A DNA stretch of 64,000 nucleotides. Origin: [Synechococcus] sp. NIES-970. Lineage in GTDB: Bacteria; Cyanobacteriota; Cyanobacteriia; Cyanobacteriales; MRBY01. Below, in pieces: positions 1 through 8,526 of the stretch. The translations under genes and the position numbers were made by a program. The stretch is from contig AP017959.1 in NCBI GenBank assembly GCA_002356215.1, forward strand, positions 2,682,195 through 2,746,194, read 5' to 3'. Below the pieces are notes generated by a model. The model did no database searches. It saw only the letters and a program-made list of their open reading frames with translations, and had not been told where the DNA came from. How positions within the stretch are numbered: the stretch's first letter is position 1; each line of letters begins with the position of its first letter.

Positions 1-2
1 CC

Positions 3-443
3 GGCGGCGAAACCAGCGAACGCAACGCCAGTCTAACGGCACAACTCTGGGTCTGGAATCAACGATCCAAACGGGGAAAAACGTTTGATTCCTCCGGCGG
101 ATTTATCCTACCCAATGGCGCAATGCGATCGCCTGATGCCGCCTGGATTCCTCTCGCTCGTTGGGACGCCCTGGAACCGGAAGCAAAGACGAGATTTTTA
201 CCCCTCTGCCCCGATTTTGTCGTTGAGCTGCTTTCACCGACAGATTCCCTGCCCCGCACCCAAGCCAAGTTACAGGAATTTATCGACAATGGGACGCAGC
301 TCGGTTGGCTGATTAACCGGGCGACGCACCAGGTTGAAGTGTATCGCCCCGATCAACCTGTGGAAACGCTTGAGCTGCCGGAATTTCTGAATGGCGAAAC
401 TGTCCTGCCAGATTTTCAACTGGATTTGAGTACTATTTGGTAA
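3..443 (+). CDS. Uma2 family protein (DUF820), 5' truncated by window edge
   Basis: The reading frame is open from the first bases of the window to a TAA at 441-443, so the N-terminus lies outside. The visible part begins with a GGETSERN-type segment, continues through SPDAAW and the core FVVELLSPTD, and ends with a typical QLDLSTIW tail. These are the conserved blocks of Uma2 proteins, a PD-(D/E)xK nuclease-like fold present in many copies in cyanobacterial genomes. The acidic residues in SPD and VELLS are the expected catalytic ones by family knowledge. Substrate and biological role are unknown. An internal ATG at 123 would skip a conserved block and is unlikely to be the start. Confidence 0.85.
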   Translation, partial: GGETSERNASLTAQLWVWNQRSKRGKTFDSSGGFILPNGAMRSPDAAWIPLARWDALEPEAKTRFLPLCPDFVVELLSPTDSLPRTQAKLQEFIDNGTQLGWLINRATHQVEVYRPDQPVETLELPEFLNGETVLPDFQLDLSTIW

Positions 444-514
444 GGCCCTAGGCTAATCCAATTTCCGACCAATGAGCTCGACGAAATCAAGCCCAATTTC
501 AAAAAAACAGAACC

Positions 515-706
515 ATGACAGAAAGAGAACAATTGATTCGAGAAATTGAACAGATCCCCGATTATTTAGTTCATAAAATACTAAAAATCTTGTTAGAAGA
601 AAGGCAAGAAAAATTCAATCTTGACCAGTCTGAAAAATTACGTCCTTTTGGATTATGTGAAGGAGAATTCATCGTTCCAGATGATTTTGATGAGCCATTG
701 CCATAA
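515..706 (+). CDS. DUF2281-like antitoxin
   Basis: A 63-residue protein with an N-terminal helix pair (MTEREQLIREIEQIPDYLV) and the C-terminal signature PFGLCEGEFIVPDDFDEPLP. The combination of a leading helical part and a terminal DDFDEPL motif is typical of short DUF2281 antitoxins paired with PIN toxins. The toxin gene begins 35 bases downstream on the same strand, so the two form one operon. By analogy the protein binds and neutralises the toxin and represses their shared promoter; both are inferences. The pair is more AT-rich than its neighbours and has no HIP1 site, consistent with mobile character. Confidence 0.75.
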   Translation: MTEREQLIREIEQIPDYLVHKILKILLEERQEKFNLDQSEKLRPFGLCEGEFIVPDDFDEPLP

Positions 707-741
707 GACATTATTCAACTATTTGAGAATCCAGTTTAGCC

Positions 742-1131
742 ATGGAGATCTTGCTGGATACACATATTTTTCTCTGGTTTTTAAATAAAGATTCTCGTCT
801 TCCCATAGGAATCATTACAGCTATCCGCAATCCAGATAACATTGTCTCTTTGAGTGTTATCTCAATTTGGGAAGCAACGATTAAACATCAGCTTGGTAAA
901 CTTCCTTTACCAGAATCTCCAGAAATATATTTAACAGAACAGAGAAAACGCCATGGTATCGATAGCTTATCAATTACAGAAAATACAATTAAAGAGTTGA
1001 TTCACCTACCAAATATCCATCGTGATCCATTTGATCGTCTTCTGATTTGTCATGCTAAAGAAAAAAAGTTGGTTTTTATTAGTCAGGATCCTCTTGTTTT
1101 AAAATATCTAGAAGTTGAATTTTTCCAGTAA
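742..1131 (+). CDS. PIN domain toxin (VapC-like ribonuclease)
   Basis: The 129-residue length and the acidic residues are those of a PIN domain: LLDTHIFLWF at the start (first catalytic Asp, residue 6), SVISIWEATIK in the middle (Glu), and RDPFDRLLICHAKE near the end (the paired Asp residues), followed by FISQDPLV. PIN proteins of this subgroup are single-strand RNA nucleases that need a divalent metal. It follows its DUF2281 partner directly and closes the toxin-antitoxin unit. The RNA target cannot be read from the sequence. Confidence 0.85.
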   Translation: MEILLDTHIFLWFLNKDSRLPIGIITAIRNPDNIVSLSVISIWEATIKHQLGKLPLPESPEIYLTEQRKRHGIDSLSITENTIKELIHLPNIHRDPFDRLLICHAKEKKLVFISQDPLVLKYLEVEFFQ

Positions 1132-1184
1132 AAAATAAAAATTTTTAATGTCATGTTTGTCAATTGAATTATTCAAAATAAGAA

Positions 1185-2039
1185 TTAATCCAATTGCCGC
1201 CCGGTAAGCTCGACGAAAATATCTTCAAGATTCGACTCACGAACCATCATGCTGGTTTTATCGGGCAAGCTATCGAGGTGATTTTGGGCTTCCTGTAGGG
1301 TCGGGAAAAATTTGTATTCCCAGCGATCGCCTTTTTGTTTCACCACTAATCCCTTGCCATGTTTCGCCTGGAGGTCTTCAAAAGTACCCTCATCAATCAA
1401 GCGACCCGCTTCCATAATGCCAATGCGATCGCACAAGGTGGCGGCCTCTTCCATGTAGTGGGTGGTGAGCAGGATCGTCATGCCGCTCTTGTTGAGGTTG
1501 CGGATAATTTCCCAGAGGCGGCGGCGAGTTTGGGGATCCAGACCAACGGTGGGTTCATCGAGAAAGAGAATTTTCGGCTCATGCAATAGGGCCCGGGCGA
1601 TCTGGACGCGGCGTTTCATCCCCCCCGATAGGGTTTTAACGAGGGCATCGCGGCGATCGCTCAGTTCCACATATTCTAAGGCTTGACGGATCAGCCGTTG
1701 GCGCTTGGGATTAGGGATATGGTGCAGGCGGCCATGGAACTCCAGATTTTCCCAGACGGTGAGATCCACATCGACACTCATCTGTTGCAACACCACGCCG
1801 ATATTGCGCTTGGCATGGGCGCGATTTTGCATGACATCTTCCCCGGCGATGTAAATTTTGCCACTCGTCGGTTCTGTCAGGGTGATCAGCATCCGGATCG
1901 TGGTGGACTTCCCAGCACCGTTTGGCCCCAGCAGCCCATACATTTCGCCCGCTTGGATATCAAAAGAAAGCTGATTAACCACCGGCACTTTACCGAAAAC
2001 CTTTGTGACCTGATCGAGGGAAACCGCCGCCGCTGCCAT
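1185..2039 (-). CDS. ABC-2 type transporter ATP-binding protein (DrrA-like)
   Basis: A 284-residue nucleotide-binding subunit with Walker A GPNGAGKST (residues 38-46), Q-loop VLQQ near 84, signature LSGGM (137-141), Walker B ILFLDEP (157-163) and the switch histidine in TTHYMEEA. The C-terminal tail carries the regulatory region ending with an EDIFVELTG motif usual in DrrA/CcmA-like exporters. It would drive an ABC-2 type membrane permease exporting drug, lipid or polysaccharide. No permease gene is adjacent, so the partner must be encoded elsewhere and the substrate is open. Transcription is divergent from the glycerophosphodiesterase gene. Confidence 0.9.
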   Translation of the reverse strand: MAAAAVSLDQVTKVFGKVPVVNQLSFDIQAGEMYGLLGPNGAGKSTTIRMLITLTEPTSGKIYIAGEDVMQNRAHAKRNIGVVLQQMSVDVDLTVWENLEFHGRLHHIPNPKRQRLIRQALEYVELSDRRDALVKTLSGGMKRRVQIARALLHEPKILFLDEPTVGLDPQTRRRLWEIIRNLNKSGMTILLTTHYMEEAATLCDRIGIMEAGRLIDEGTFEDLQAKHGKGLVVKQKGDRWEYKFFPTLQEAQNHLDSLPDKTSMMVRESNLEDIFVELTGRQLD

Positions 2040-2139
2040 GGATTTTGTAACTGTTTGTAAAGTTTACTGTTCCCATTATGCCCTGTCTCGCTGTTACTTT
2101 TTACCTTGGGAGGAAGTGATTCGAGGATTTTCGCCCGCG

Positions 2140-3018
2140 ATGCAATCAAAATTTTTTCCGCCCTCTGGACATCCTTTGATCTTCGGTCACCGGGGCGTTG
2201 TCACGGATCATCAGGAAAATACGATGGCCGGTTTCCAAAAGGCGATCGCCCTAGGCTTAGATGGCGTCGAGCTAGATACCTTTCTCACTAAGGATAGAGA
2301 GTTAGTCGTTTTTCATGACCTCTATACCAAGCGCCTCACCGGGGTCACCGGTAAAATCACAGAGATGACCTGGCCCGAAATCCAGCGTTTACGCATCCAG
2401 CCAAGCCTCAAAGTGGGCCGCCAGCTTTATGAATATGCCCAGCCCGAAAAAATTTCGCGTCTGGAGGATGTGCTGGCAGAATTACGGGGCAAGGTGCTGA
2501 TCAATATCGAAATGAAAGCGCCCCGTCTCAACCTCCAACAGCGCAAAACGGGGATTGCTGTCGCCCAACTGCTCGAAAAAATGCACCTGCAAGACGAGGT
2601 TTTTGTGACATCTTTTAGCCTCTGGTCATTGTTCTGGCTAAAACTGACCCACCGCCCTCTTGAAGCGGGGATTCTCTATTCGCCTTTGGTCGCGAAAAAT
2701 CCACTGCTGCAGCGCTTGGCGGAAACACGCCTCCTAGAAAAAATTCTGGATGCCAGTTTAGTCAGCCTCAATGTCAATCTGTTTAAAAAACAAACCATTC
2801 AACGGCTCCATCAGCAACAGTTGGCCGTGGGCGCCTGGACGATTTTTTCGCAGAAATATCGCCATGACCGCCCAAAGCATGCACAGCGGGAACTCGAACA
2901 AATCAATCGCTTGGTCCAAGGGGGGGTCGATTATTTGATTACCGATGACCCCCAGAAATTGCGATCGCATCTCCAAAGTCTCCAGCCCAGCAAGGTGCCA
3001 TCTCCTGCGGGAGATTAG
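2140..3018 (+). CDS. Glycerophosphodiester phosphodiesterase
   Basis: The protein hydrolyses glycerophosphodiesters to glycerol-3-phosphate and an alcohol. The family signature is clear: FGHRGV close to the N-terminus, ENTMAGF, GVELDTFLTKDRELVVFHD (metal-binding Glu and Asp, then catalytic His), and ITDDP at the C-terminus. I chose the ATG at 2140 because the HRG block follows it by the usual distance; in-frame codons upstream (ATG 2038, GTG 2116) would add an atypical Cys-rich segment that overlaps the divergent ABC gene. No signal peptide is visible from 2140, suggesting a cytoplasmic enzyme. Confidence 0.85.
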   Translation: MQSKFFPPSGHPLIFGHRGVVTDHQENTMAGFQKAIALGLDGVELDTFLTKDRELVVFHDLYTKRLTGVTGKITEMTWPEIQRLRIQPSLKVGRQLYEYAQPEKISRLEDVLAELRGKVLINIEMKAPRLNLQQRKTGIAVAQLLEKMHLQDEVFVTSFSLWSLFWLKLTHRPLEAGILYSPLVAKNPLLQRLAETRLLEKILDASLVSLNVNLFKKQTIQRLHQQQLAVGAWTIFSQKYRHDRPKHAQRELEQINRLVQGGVDYLITDDPQKLRSHLQSLQPSKVPSPAGD

Positions 3019-3047
3019 GCGATCGCCCCCGGAAATTTCCCTCTACA

Positions 3048-4712
3048 ATGGACCTCTTTGCTCGTAATTTGTTATTAAAAAATACCCTGGCTGCCATGAC
3101 TGCTCCTCTGTTTGCCTACGAACCACAACCGGGTTTTGATCACGTCACCGCTTGGTATGAGGGGGTTTGTCCGGCAACGAAACAGTTGTGTCGTTTACCG
3201 CGCACCAAGCAGGCGGAGGCGATCGCCCAACAGCTCATGGCCGAACTACAAAAGGATCCAGCCTTTAGTTGGGAAGGAAAAATGTATGGGGTGCTGTTAG
3301 GGGAAACGCCCACGGGGGAAACGGTTTTTCTCAAGGCTTTTTCGGGCTTATTGCAAGGAGAAAAAGTCCGCCCCGGTTGGGTTCCCCCCATGGATGGAGG
3401 CGATCGCCTAATTTTAGAAGAGCAGGAAATCCTCGCCCAATTGCGTCAGATTCGCCAAGACATTCACCAGCTCGAAACCCTGCCAGAGCGGGAAACCTAT
3501 CAAACCTTACAACAACAATGGCAGGCTAAGATCGCGCGCTTTAACCAGGAACGCCGCCAAAAAAAACAAACCAGGCAACAAAAGCGAGATTTTTACCAAG
3601 CTAATTTTACCGGGGCTGCCCTGACCGAAGCCCTGGCGAATTTACAAGAAGAAAGCCGCCAGGAAAGCAATCATAAGCAGGATTTAAAACGGGCCAGAGA
3701 CCAGGAGATCAAACCCCTCGAGGCGATAATCCAAAAGGCCGACCATCAACTACAAGCCCTCCGTCAGCGCCGCAAAACCCTATCGCGCAATCTCCAAAAA
3801 CAAATGCACCGGGTTTATCGCCTGAAAAATTTCCACGGGGAATCGAAGGCGATCGCCGATCTGTTTCCCACAGGTTTACCCACGGGCACGGGGGATTGCT
3901 GCGCCCCCAAGTTGCTGAACTACGCCGCAAAGCACCAGCTTAAACCCGTGGCCATGGCGGAATTTTGGTGGGGCCGAGACCAAGGCGATAAACAGGTAGG
4001 CAACTTTTATCTCGCCTGCACAGAACGCTGCCAACCGATCCTCGGCTTTTTGCTCTCTGGTCTGGGGGGAAGCTCCTTCCAAAAGATTCTCACCGCCCCA
4101 GAAATGCCCCTAGAGATTATCTACGAAGACCACAGTCTGATTGCGATCCATAAACCTGCGGGTCTGCCGTCGATTCCGGGGCGCAGTAGCCACACCTATG
4201 ACAGTGCTTTTTCGCGCCTGCGCCGGGATTTAAACAATATTTTCCTGGTGCATCGTCTCGACCAAGACACCTCTGGCATCTTGCTCTTTGCAAAAACGGC
4301 CGAGGCCCAGCAACATTTACAAACCCAATTTCGCGCCCGCACGGTGCAAAAAGAATATGAAGCCTTGTTAGAACGACCGATTCAGCGCCAGACAGGAAAA
4401 ATTACCCTGCCCCTCTGGGCCGACCCAGGCGATCGCCCCCGGCAAAAAGTCGATGTGAACCGGGGCAAACCGAGCGAAACTCAATTCACCAGATTAGACA
4501 GCCACCGTCTCAGACTCAAGCCCATCACTGGACGCACCCACCAGCTGCGGGTCCACTGCGCCCACCCCGAGGGGTTAAACAATCCAATTTTAGGCGATCG
4601 CCTCTACGGAAAATTGACCGCCCATCGCCTTCATCTCCAGGCGATCGCCCTCAGCTTTACACATCCCCAAACAGGCACTTTAATTCAACTCCGTAAAAAT
4701 ACTGAATTTTAA
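3048..4712 (+). CDS. RluA family pseudouridine synthase with long N-terminal extension
   Basis: The C-terminal third is an RluA-type pseudouridine synthase: motif I is YEDHSLIAIHKPAGL, the catalytic Asp lies in HRLDQDTSG (about residue 400), then TGRTHQLRVH and LGDRLYG. The first 350 residues are an extension that is strongly charged and predicted coiled coil between about residues 125 and 270 (runs of Q, E, R, K), followed by a segment rich in Cys and Gly. Total length of 554 residues is nearly twice the minimal RluA enzyme. The RNA target (tRNA or 23S rRNA) cannot be told. It lies 29 bases after the phosphodiesterase gene on the same strand, so co-transcription is possible. Confidence 0.85.
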   Translation: MDLFARNLLLKNTLAAMTAPLFAYEPQPGFDHVTAWYEGVCPATKQLCRLPRTKQAEAIAQQLMAELQKDPAFSWEGKMYGVLLGETPTGETVFLKAFSGLLQGEKVRPGWVPPMDGGDRLILEEQEILAQLRQIRQDIHQLETLPERETYQTLQQQWQAKIARFNQERRQKKQTRQQKRDFYQANFTGAALTEALANLQEESRQESNHKQDLKRARDQEIKPLEAIIQKADHQLQALRQRRKTLSRNLQKQMHRVYRLKNFHGESKAIADLFPTGLPTGTGDCCAPKLLNYAAKHQLKPVAMAEFWWGRDQGDKQVGNFYLACTERCQPILGFLLSGLGGSSFQKILTAPEMPLEIIYEDHSLIAIHKPAGLPSIPGRSSHTYDSAFSRLRRDLNNIFLVHRLDQDTSGILLFAKTAEAQQHLQTQFRARTVQKEYEALLERPIQRQTGKITLPLWADPGDRPRQKVDVNRGKPSETQFTRLDSHRLRLKPITGRTHQLRVHCAHPEGLNNPILGDRLYGKLTAHRLHLQAIALSFTHPQTGTLIQLRKNTEF

Positions 4713-4896
4713 GTTTCTTTACTTAAAATTCAATAACTTGAGGTGAATCAATTAGTCTTTTTGAAATCATTATATTCTTCACAAAAAAGTTCATAGAATA
4801 GGAGAAGAAGCATTACAGTAACTTTTTTTGCTTAATGCCCAGTCTCAATTCGCTTACTTTCGCACAATCACCCAGGTCAAAGAGGCAAATCCAAGC

Positions 4897-6000
4897 ATGA
4901 GCAATCAAGATTCTTATCTTAAGTACAAAGGCGATATTTTAATCGTTGATGATGTACCAGAAAATCTGCAGCTCCTCTCGGAAATTTTGTCAGAGAATGG
5001 CCATGAGGTGCGCCAGGTCATTAATGGCTACCAAGCCCTCAAAGCGATCACTGCCGACCCCCCTGATTTGGTTCTTCTAGACATCAAAATGCCTGTACTC
5101 GATGGCTATACTGTTTGCCAAAAACTCAAAGCAAATCCAGTTACAGCAAAAATTCCAATTGTTTTTATTAGTGCTCTCAATGATGTTTTTGATAAAGTCA
5201 AAGCATTTACCCTCGGGGGGGTAGACTACATCAACAAACCCTTTGATATGCATGAGGTTTTAGTACGAGTTGAAAATCAGCTAAAAATCCTGAGAAATGC
5301 CCAAGAATTAGAAGAAAAAAACAAAGAATTAGAGCGCATCAATAAAGATCTAAAATCTTTTAATTACATGGTCTCCCATGATCTTCGTCGTCCCCTCACT
5401 AAGCTGCTCGGATTTTGCGAAATACTACTCGATGAAAACACAAATCTTGACGCTGAAACCTTGGAAATGCTAGACATTATTGCCACTTCTGCTAAGGAAA
5501 TGAGTAGTATTATTGCTGAGTTGATGCGACTAGCAGAAATCAAAGAAAAAAAACTCAGTCTTGAAACTTTAAATATGAGCACCATTGCTGTAGAAATCAT
5601 ACAGCAGTTGCAGTTTGAAAATCCAGAACGACAGGTTGAGGTCACCATCGAACCTGATTTATTTGTTATTGGTGATCATGCTCTTCTCAGGGTTGCCTTG
5701 GAAAACCTACTAGAAAATGCCTGGAAATACAGCAGTAAAGTGACAACTGCAAAAATTCAATTTCATAAAATTTCAGCTCAAACCTACTGTATTCAAGATA
5801 ATGGCGCAGGTTTTCAAACAGAAAATCAAGAAGAGTTATTTCTCCCTTTTAAAAGACTCCATAATCAGTCAGACTTTTCTGGTACGGGTATTGGCTTAGC
5901 GATTGTCAAGCGAATTATTGAAGTGCATCGTGGTGATATTTGGGCAGAAGGGGAACCCGACCAAGGTGCAAAATTTTATTTTACCTTGGGAATTCTATAG
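4897..6000 (+). CDS. Hybrid sensor histidine kinase, receiver domain first
   Basis: A 367-residue soluble two-component protein. Domain order is: receiver (DD at 18-19, phospho-acceptor Asp 62 in LLDIKMP, Lys 114 in INKPF), a short coiled coil (about 128-155), HisKA with the phospho-acceptor His 161 in SHDLRRPL, and HATPase_c with N-box ENLLENAWKYS, G1 DNGAGF and G2 GTGIGLAI. No membrane segment is present, so input probably arrives by phosphotransfer to the receiver domain. The ATG at 4897 is preferred over ATG 4828 because the receiver domain starts just after it. The gene is AT-rich with no HIP1 site. Confidence 0.9.
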   Translation: MSNQDSYLKYKGDILIVDDVPENLQLLSEILSENGHEVRQVINGYQALKAITADPPDLVLLDIKMPVLDGYTVCQKLKANPVTAKIPIVFISALNDVFDKVKAFTLGGVDYINKPFDMHEVLVRVENQLKILRNAQELEEKNKELERINKDLKSFNYMVSHDLRRPLTKLLGFCEILLDENTNLDAETLEMLDIIATSAKEMSSIIAELMRLAEIKEKKLSLETLNMSTIAVEIIQQLQFENPERQVEVTIEPDLFVIGDHALLRVALENLLENAWKYSSKVTTAKIQFHKISAQTYCIQDNGAGFQTENQEELFLPFKRLHNQSDFSGTGIGLAIVKRIIEVHRGDIWAEGEPDQGAKFYFTLGIL

Positions 6001-6198
6001 GGATATTTAACTCCAAAAAAATAGAGGAAATTTCCCGTAAAAAATTTTATTTCTAACTTAAAAATCTCTTTAATTATATTTAAACTCCGCCTAAAAATTC
6101 ATCTTAAATGGTATTTTCAGCCTAGTTAGGATACTTGCTTATTTTCTATTTACTTTGCTTACAATAGATCAGAGAATTACAAAAACCTTACGAGTCAT

Positions 6199-6870
6199 AT
6201 GAGTTCTGCTAACACAACAAAAAAATATAGCGATCGCCAAATTACCGCCTGGCTCCGGGGACTGCTCACCATCGCCTGGGCTGATGGCCAATTTGATCCA
6301 GAAGAGCAAGAATTAATCACCCGTTTAACCCAGGATGAGTTAGCTCCCCATGGTGATTTAGGCGAGCTCAAAACAATTACAGGGCCCGACCTCGCCGCTG
6401 AACTCGGAGAAGATCACCATACCCGAGAAAATTTTCTACGCACAGCAGTGATGATGGCGATCGCCGATGGTGTTTATTCCGTCGTCGAAGCAGATCAAAT
6501 CAAGGCTTTTGGGAGGGCCCTAGGAATAGATCTGTCGGCGCTCCAGAGCCTCGAAGCCACCCTCTATGACCCAGCGCAAATCACCACCGAAACTCCCCAG
6601 CCAGAAGTACAGATTGATGCCCTTAAGCCTATCCGTAATTGGCTCGACGGTATGGACATTGATGATCCCCGCCTTGCCCGCTTCATTTGTAAGATGGTGC
6701 CGCCCCAATGTCCTTTTGAACGGGATATCAAACTCTTCGGGAAAAAAATTGTCCACATTCCGCCGATGTGCAAGCTGAATCCCCTCTATGAGCAACTTGT
6801 GGGTCTGCGCTTTCGTTCTCTGTCCTATCTTGCCGATGACTGTCAAGAAGATATCACGGAATTTATTTGA
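6199..6870 (+). CDS. TerB-like domain fused to Mo-dependent nitrogenase C-terminal-type domain
   Basis: A 223-residue protein with two parts. Residues about 10-125 resemble TerB-like helical domains (WLRGLLTIAWADGQFDPEEQELI, then MMAIADGVYSVVEADQIKAFGRALG): paired acidic loops that in TerB bind metal. Residues about 140-223 (PIRNWLDGMDIDDPRLARFICKMVP, CPFERDIKL, HIPPMCKLNPLYEQL) match the domain named after the C-terminus of some Mo-dependent nitrogenases, found alone in non-fixing cyanobacteria too. No nitrogenase gene is nearby. Conserved cysteines at CPF and MCKLN could hold metal or redox function; this is a guess. Function unknown. Confidence 0.75.
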   Translation: MSSANTTKKYSDRQITAWLRGLLTIAWADGQFDPEEQELITRLTQDELAPHGDLGELKTITGPDLAAELGEDHHTRENFLRTAVMMAIADGVYSVVEADQIKAFGRALGIDLSALQSLEATLYDPAQITTETPQPEVQIDALKPIRNWLDGMDIDDPRLARFICKMVPPQCPFERDIKLFGKKIVHIPPMCKLNPLYEQLVGLRFRSLSYLADDCQEDITEFI

Positions 6871-7199
6871 AAAATTTTACGATATTGCCCCAATATTTCC
6901 CGAACGAATTTTCTACCTCGACTTACCGGACTTGCCCTACTCAACTCGACATCGGCAGAACAGGGGCACAAAAAAAGAACCCAGACCCTATCGCGACGAT
7001 TAGGAGTCTAGGCTACATAAATTATCCAAAGTGGAGATGCCTTTTTTCTAAATCCCTAAACCCCATCAACAACTTGCGACAGTTGCATTAAACGGAGAGG
7101 AGCTTTGCACTTCCTTCATAATAAAACGCCTGCTTCTCTAGATGCAACCCAAAAAAACCGTATTTTGGCGTAGATAGTCTAAAAAATGCTTCTCATTTT
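6871..7199. other. Intergenic stretch without identified gene
   Basis: This 329-base stretch separates a plus-strand gene and a minus-strand gene that converge. Short open frames exist but lack family-like sequence and a ribosome binding site. No T-tailed hairpin is clear for either gene. I see nothing else that I can support. Confidence 0.5.
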
Positions 7200-7577
7200 T
7201 TACGACTGAAAAATTTGCTGGAGAATTTTTACCGGAGGCGATCGCCAATGGTCAACGTGAGCAATGATCAGGTTTTGATCATTTAATTCCAGGAGACTGT
7301 AGCCCGTAATCTGAAGACGGGGCTGCCAGGGTAAAGGGCAAGTCATCGAAAGGGTCCAATCGCTGCGAATAGTGCGCTGATCCTGGCGGAGATCATGAAG
7401 TTCTAAATGAATATTGCGAAACCACCGTGCCAGAAATGCAATCATTTTTTCATAGCGTTTTCGACCCCGAAAGCGATTGAGGGGATCTTGAAAAAAGACA
7501 TCAGCGCTATAGAGACTAAAGGTTTGATCTCGGGGAAAACGCTGGTAATCCTGGCGCAACATCTCAAGAATATCCAT
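7200..7577 (-). CDS. DUF2358 protein, NTF2-like fold
   Basis: A 125-residue protein with MLRQDYQRFP at the start, SADVFFQDPLNRFRG in the middle, and a terminal strand pattern ending HVDHWRSPP. This matches DUF2358, an NTF2/SnoaL-like alpha+beta barrel conserved in cyanobacteria and plastid-bearing plants. The pocket of such folds binds small molecules or mediates dimerisation; no reaction is established. The gene starts 17 bases downstream of the OmpA-like gene on the same strand, so the two are probably co-transcribed. Confidence 0.75.
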   Translation of the reverse strand: MDILEMLRQDYQRFPRDQTFSLYSADVFFQDPLNRFRGRKRYEKMIAFLARWFRNIHLELHDLRQDQRTIRSDWTLSMTCPLPWQPRLQITGYSLLELNDQNLIIAHVDHWRSPPVKILQQIFQS

Positions 7578-7594
7578 GGGTCTTTGCGCCTCAA

Positions 7595-8404
7595 TTACTG
7601 GGTACTGATTTCAATGCGCGGCTGTTGGGAGGGGTTAGTGGTGGCCTCAGTTTGGGCAGTGAGGCCATAGCCCACTACTAACCAACGGTAATCCCTGGGG
7701 AGTGCTTCGGTGAGATAGCGCTGGACGGATTGGGCCTGCTGTCGCGCAAGACTGGTCGCGGCTTCGGGGGTTTCAGCTGTTTGGTAACCAGCAATCGCAA
7801 TGGTTTGACGGTCCTGCTGTTGGAGGTCGCTGGCGATCGCCCCAAGAATCTCCGGGGCATCAGCGGCCAGTTCTCCCTCAGGGGTAAAGAGGGTGTTACT
7901 GGGGAGGGTGATTTTTAATGGTTCCGCAAGGGCCGCCTCTGGCGTAGTGACAGCACTTGGGTCAAAACTGCTGGGGTCAGTGGCTAAGAGGGTTGTTAAA
8001 TTACTGAGGCGATCGCCCAAATTAGCCCGTTGGCGATCGAGGTCTAATTCTGCCTCAAGCCGTTGGGTGCGTGCTTCGAGGACATCCAATTGGGCGCGGA
8101 TTCCAGTAATTTCTTGTTCAATGGCGGCCCGCTCTTCATTCGAAAGATTCACAATGGTTTCATTGAGTGTCGGTTTCGGGCCGGGGGCCGTATTGGTTGT
8201 CCATAACCGTAGAAATAATGGCGGCTTTGGATTCACCCGTGGCATCAGCTGACCTGTCACCAGGCCTAAGGCGATCGCCCCGACCCCAGAGCCGACCAAG
8301 ATCAGACTCCGACTGGAGATGGCGATGATCCATTTTGTTACAGAAACGCGGGACGTCGTTGACGCTACAGGGGGGTGGGGTGAAGATGAACTCACAGCAC
8401 TCAT
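7595..8404 (-). CDS. OmpA-like domain protein with one N-terminal membrane segment
   Basis: The protein has a Ser-rich cytoplasmic head, one membrane segment (about residues 26-50, ILVGSGVGAIALGLVTG), a coiled coil (EERAAIEQEITGIRAQL to about residue 125), and an OmpA_C-like C-terminal half (LFTPEGELAADAPEILGAIA, then IAGYQTAE and LARQQAQSVQRYL). OmpA_C domains bind peptidoglycan, so this likely sits in the plasma membrane with its C-terminus in the periplasm. The usual Arg/Asp diaminopimelate-binding motif is not crisp, so peptidoglycan binding is uncertain. ATG 8404 is preferred over the GTG at 8416. Confidence 0.7.
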   Translation of the reverse strand: MSAVSSSSPHPPVASTTSRVSVTKWIIAISSRSLILVGSGVGAIALGLVTGQLMPRVNPKPPLFLRLWTTNTAPGPKPTLNETIVNLSNEERAAIEQEITGIRAQLDVLEARTQRLEAELDLDRQRANLGDRLSNLTTLLATDPSSFDPSAVTTPEAALAEPLKITLPSNTLFTPEGELAADAPEILGAIASDLQQQDRQTIAIAGYQTAETPEAATSLARQQAQSVQRYLTEALPRDYRWLVVGYGLTAQTEATTNPSQQPRIEISTQ

Positions 8405-8526
8405 TGCAATCAGCACAATATTTACCGTTAATTCTAATGTGCCATAGACATTAGCGTTAGGGTTTATTCAAAGCGTCCTGCCCAATCAATTTCATATTTC
8501 TGGCCAGCTTCTTCTCCACCGAGATC

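Noticed and set aside
6788-7091. Plus-strand open frames at the end of the TerB fusion gene
   Set aside because: They overlap the 3' end of the real gene in other frames and have no family-like sequence.
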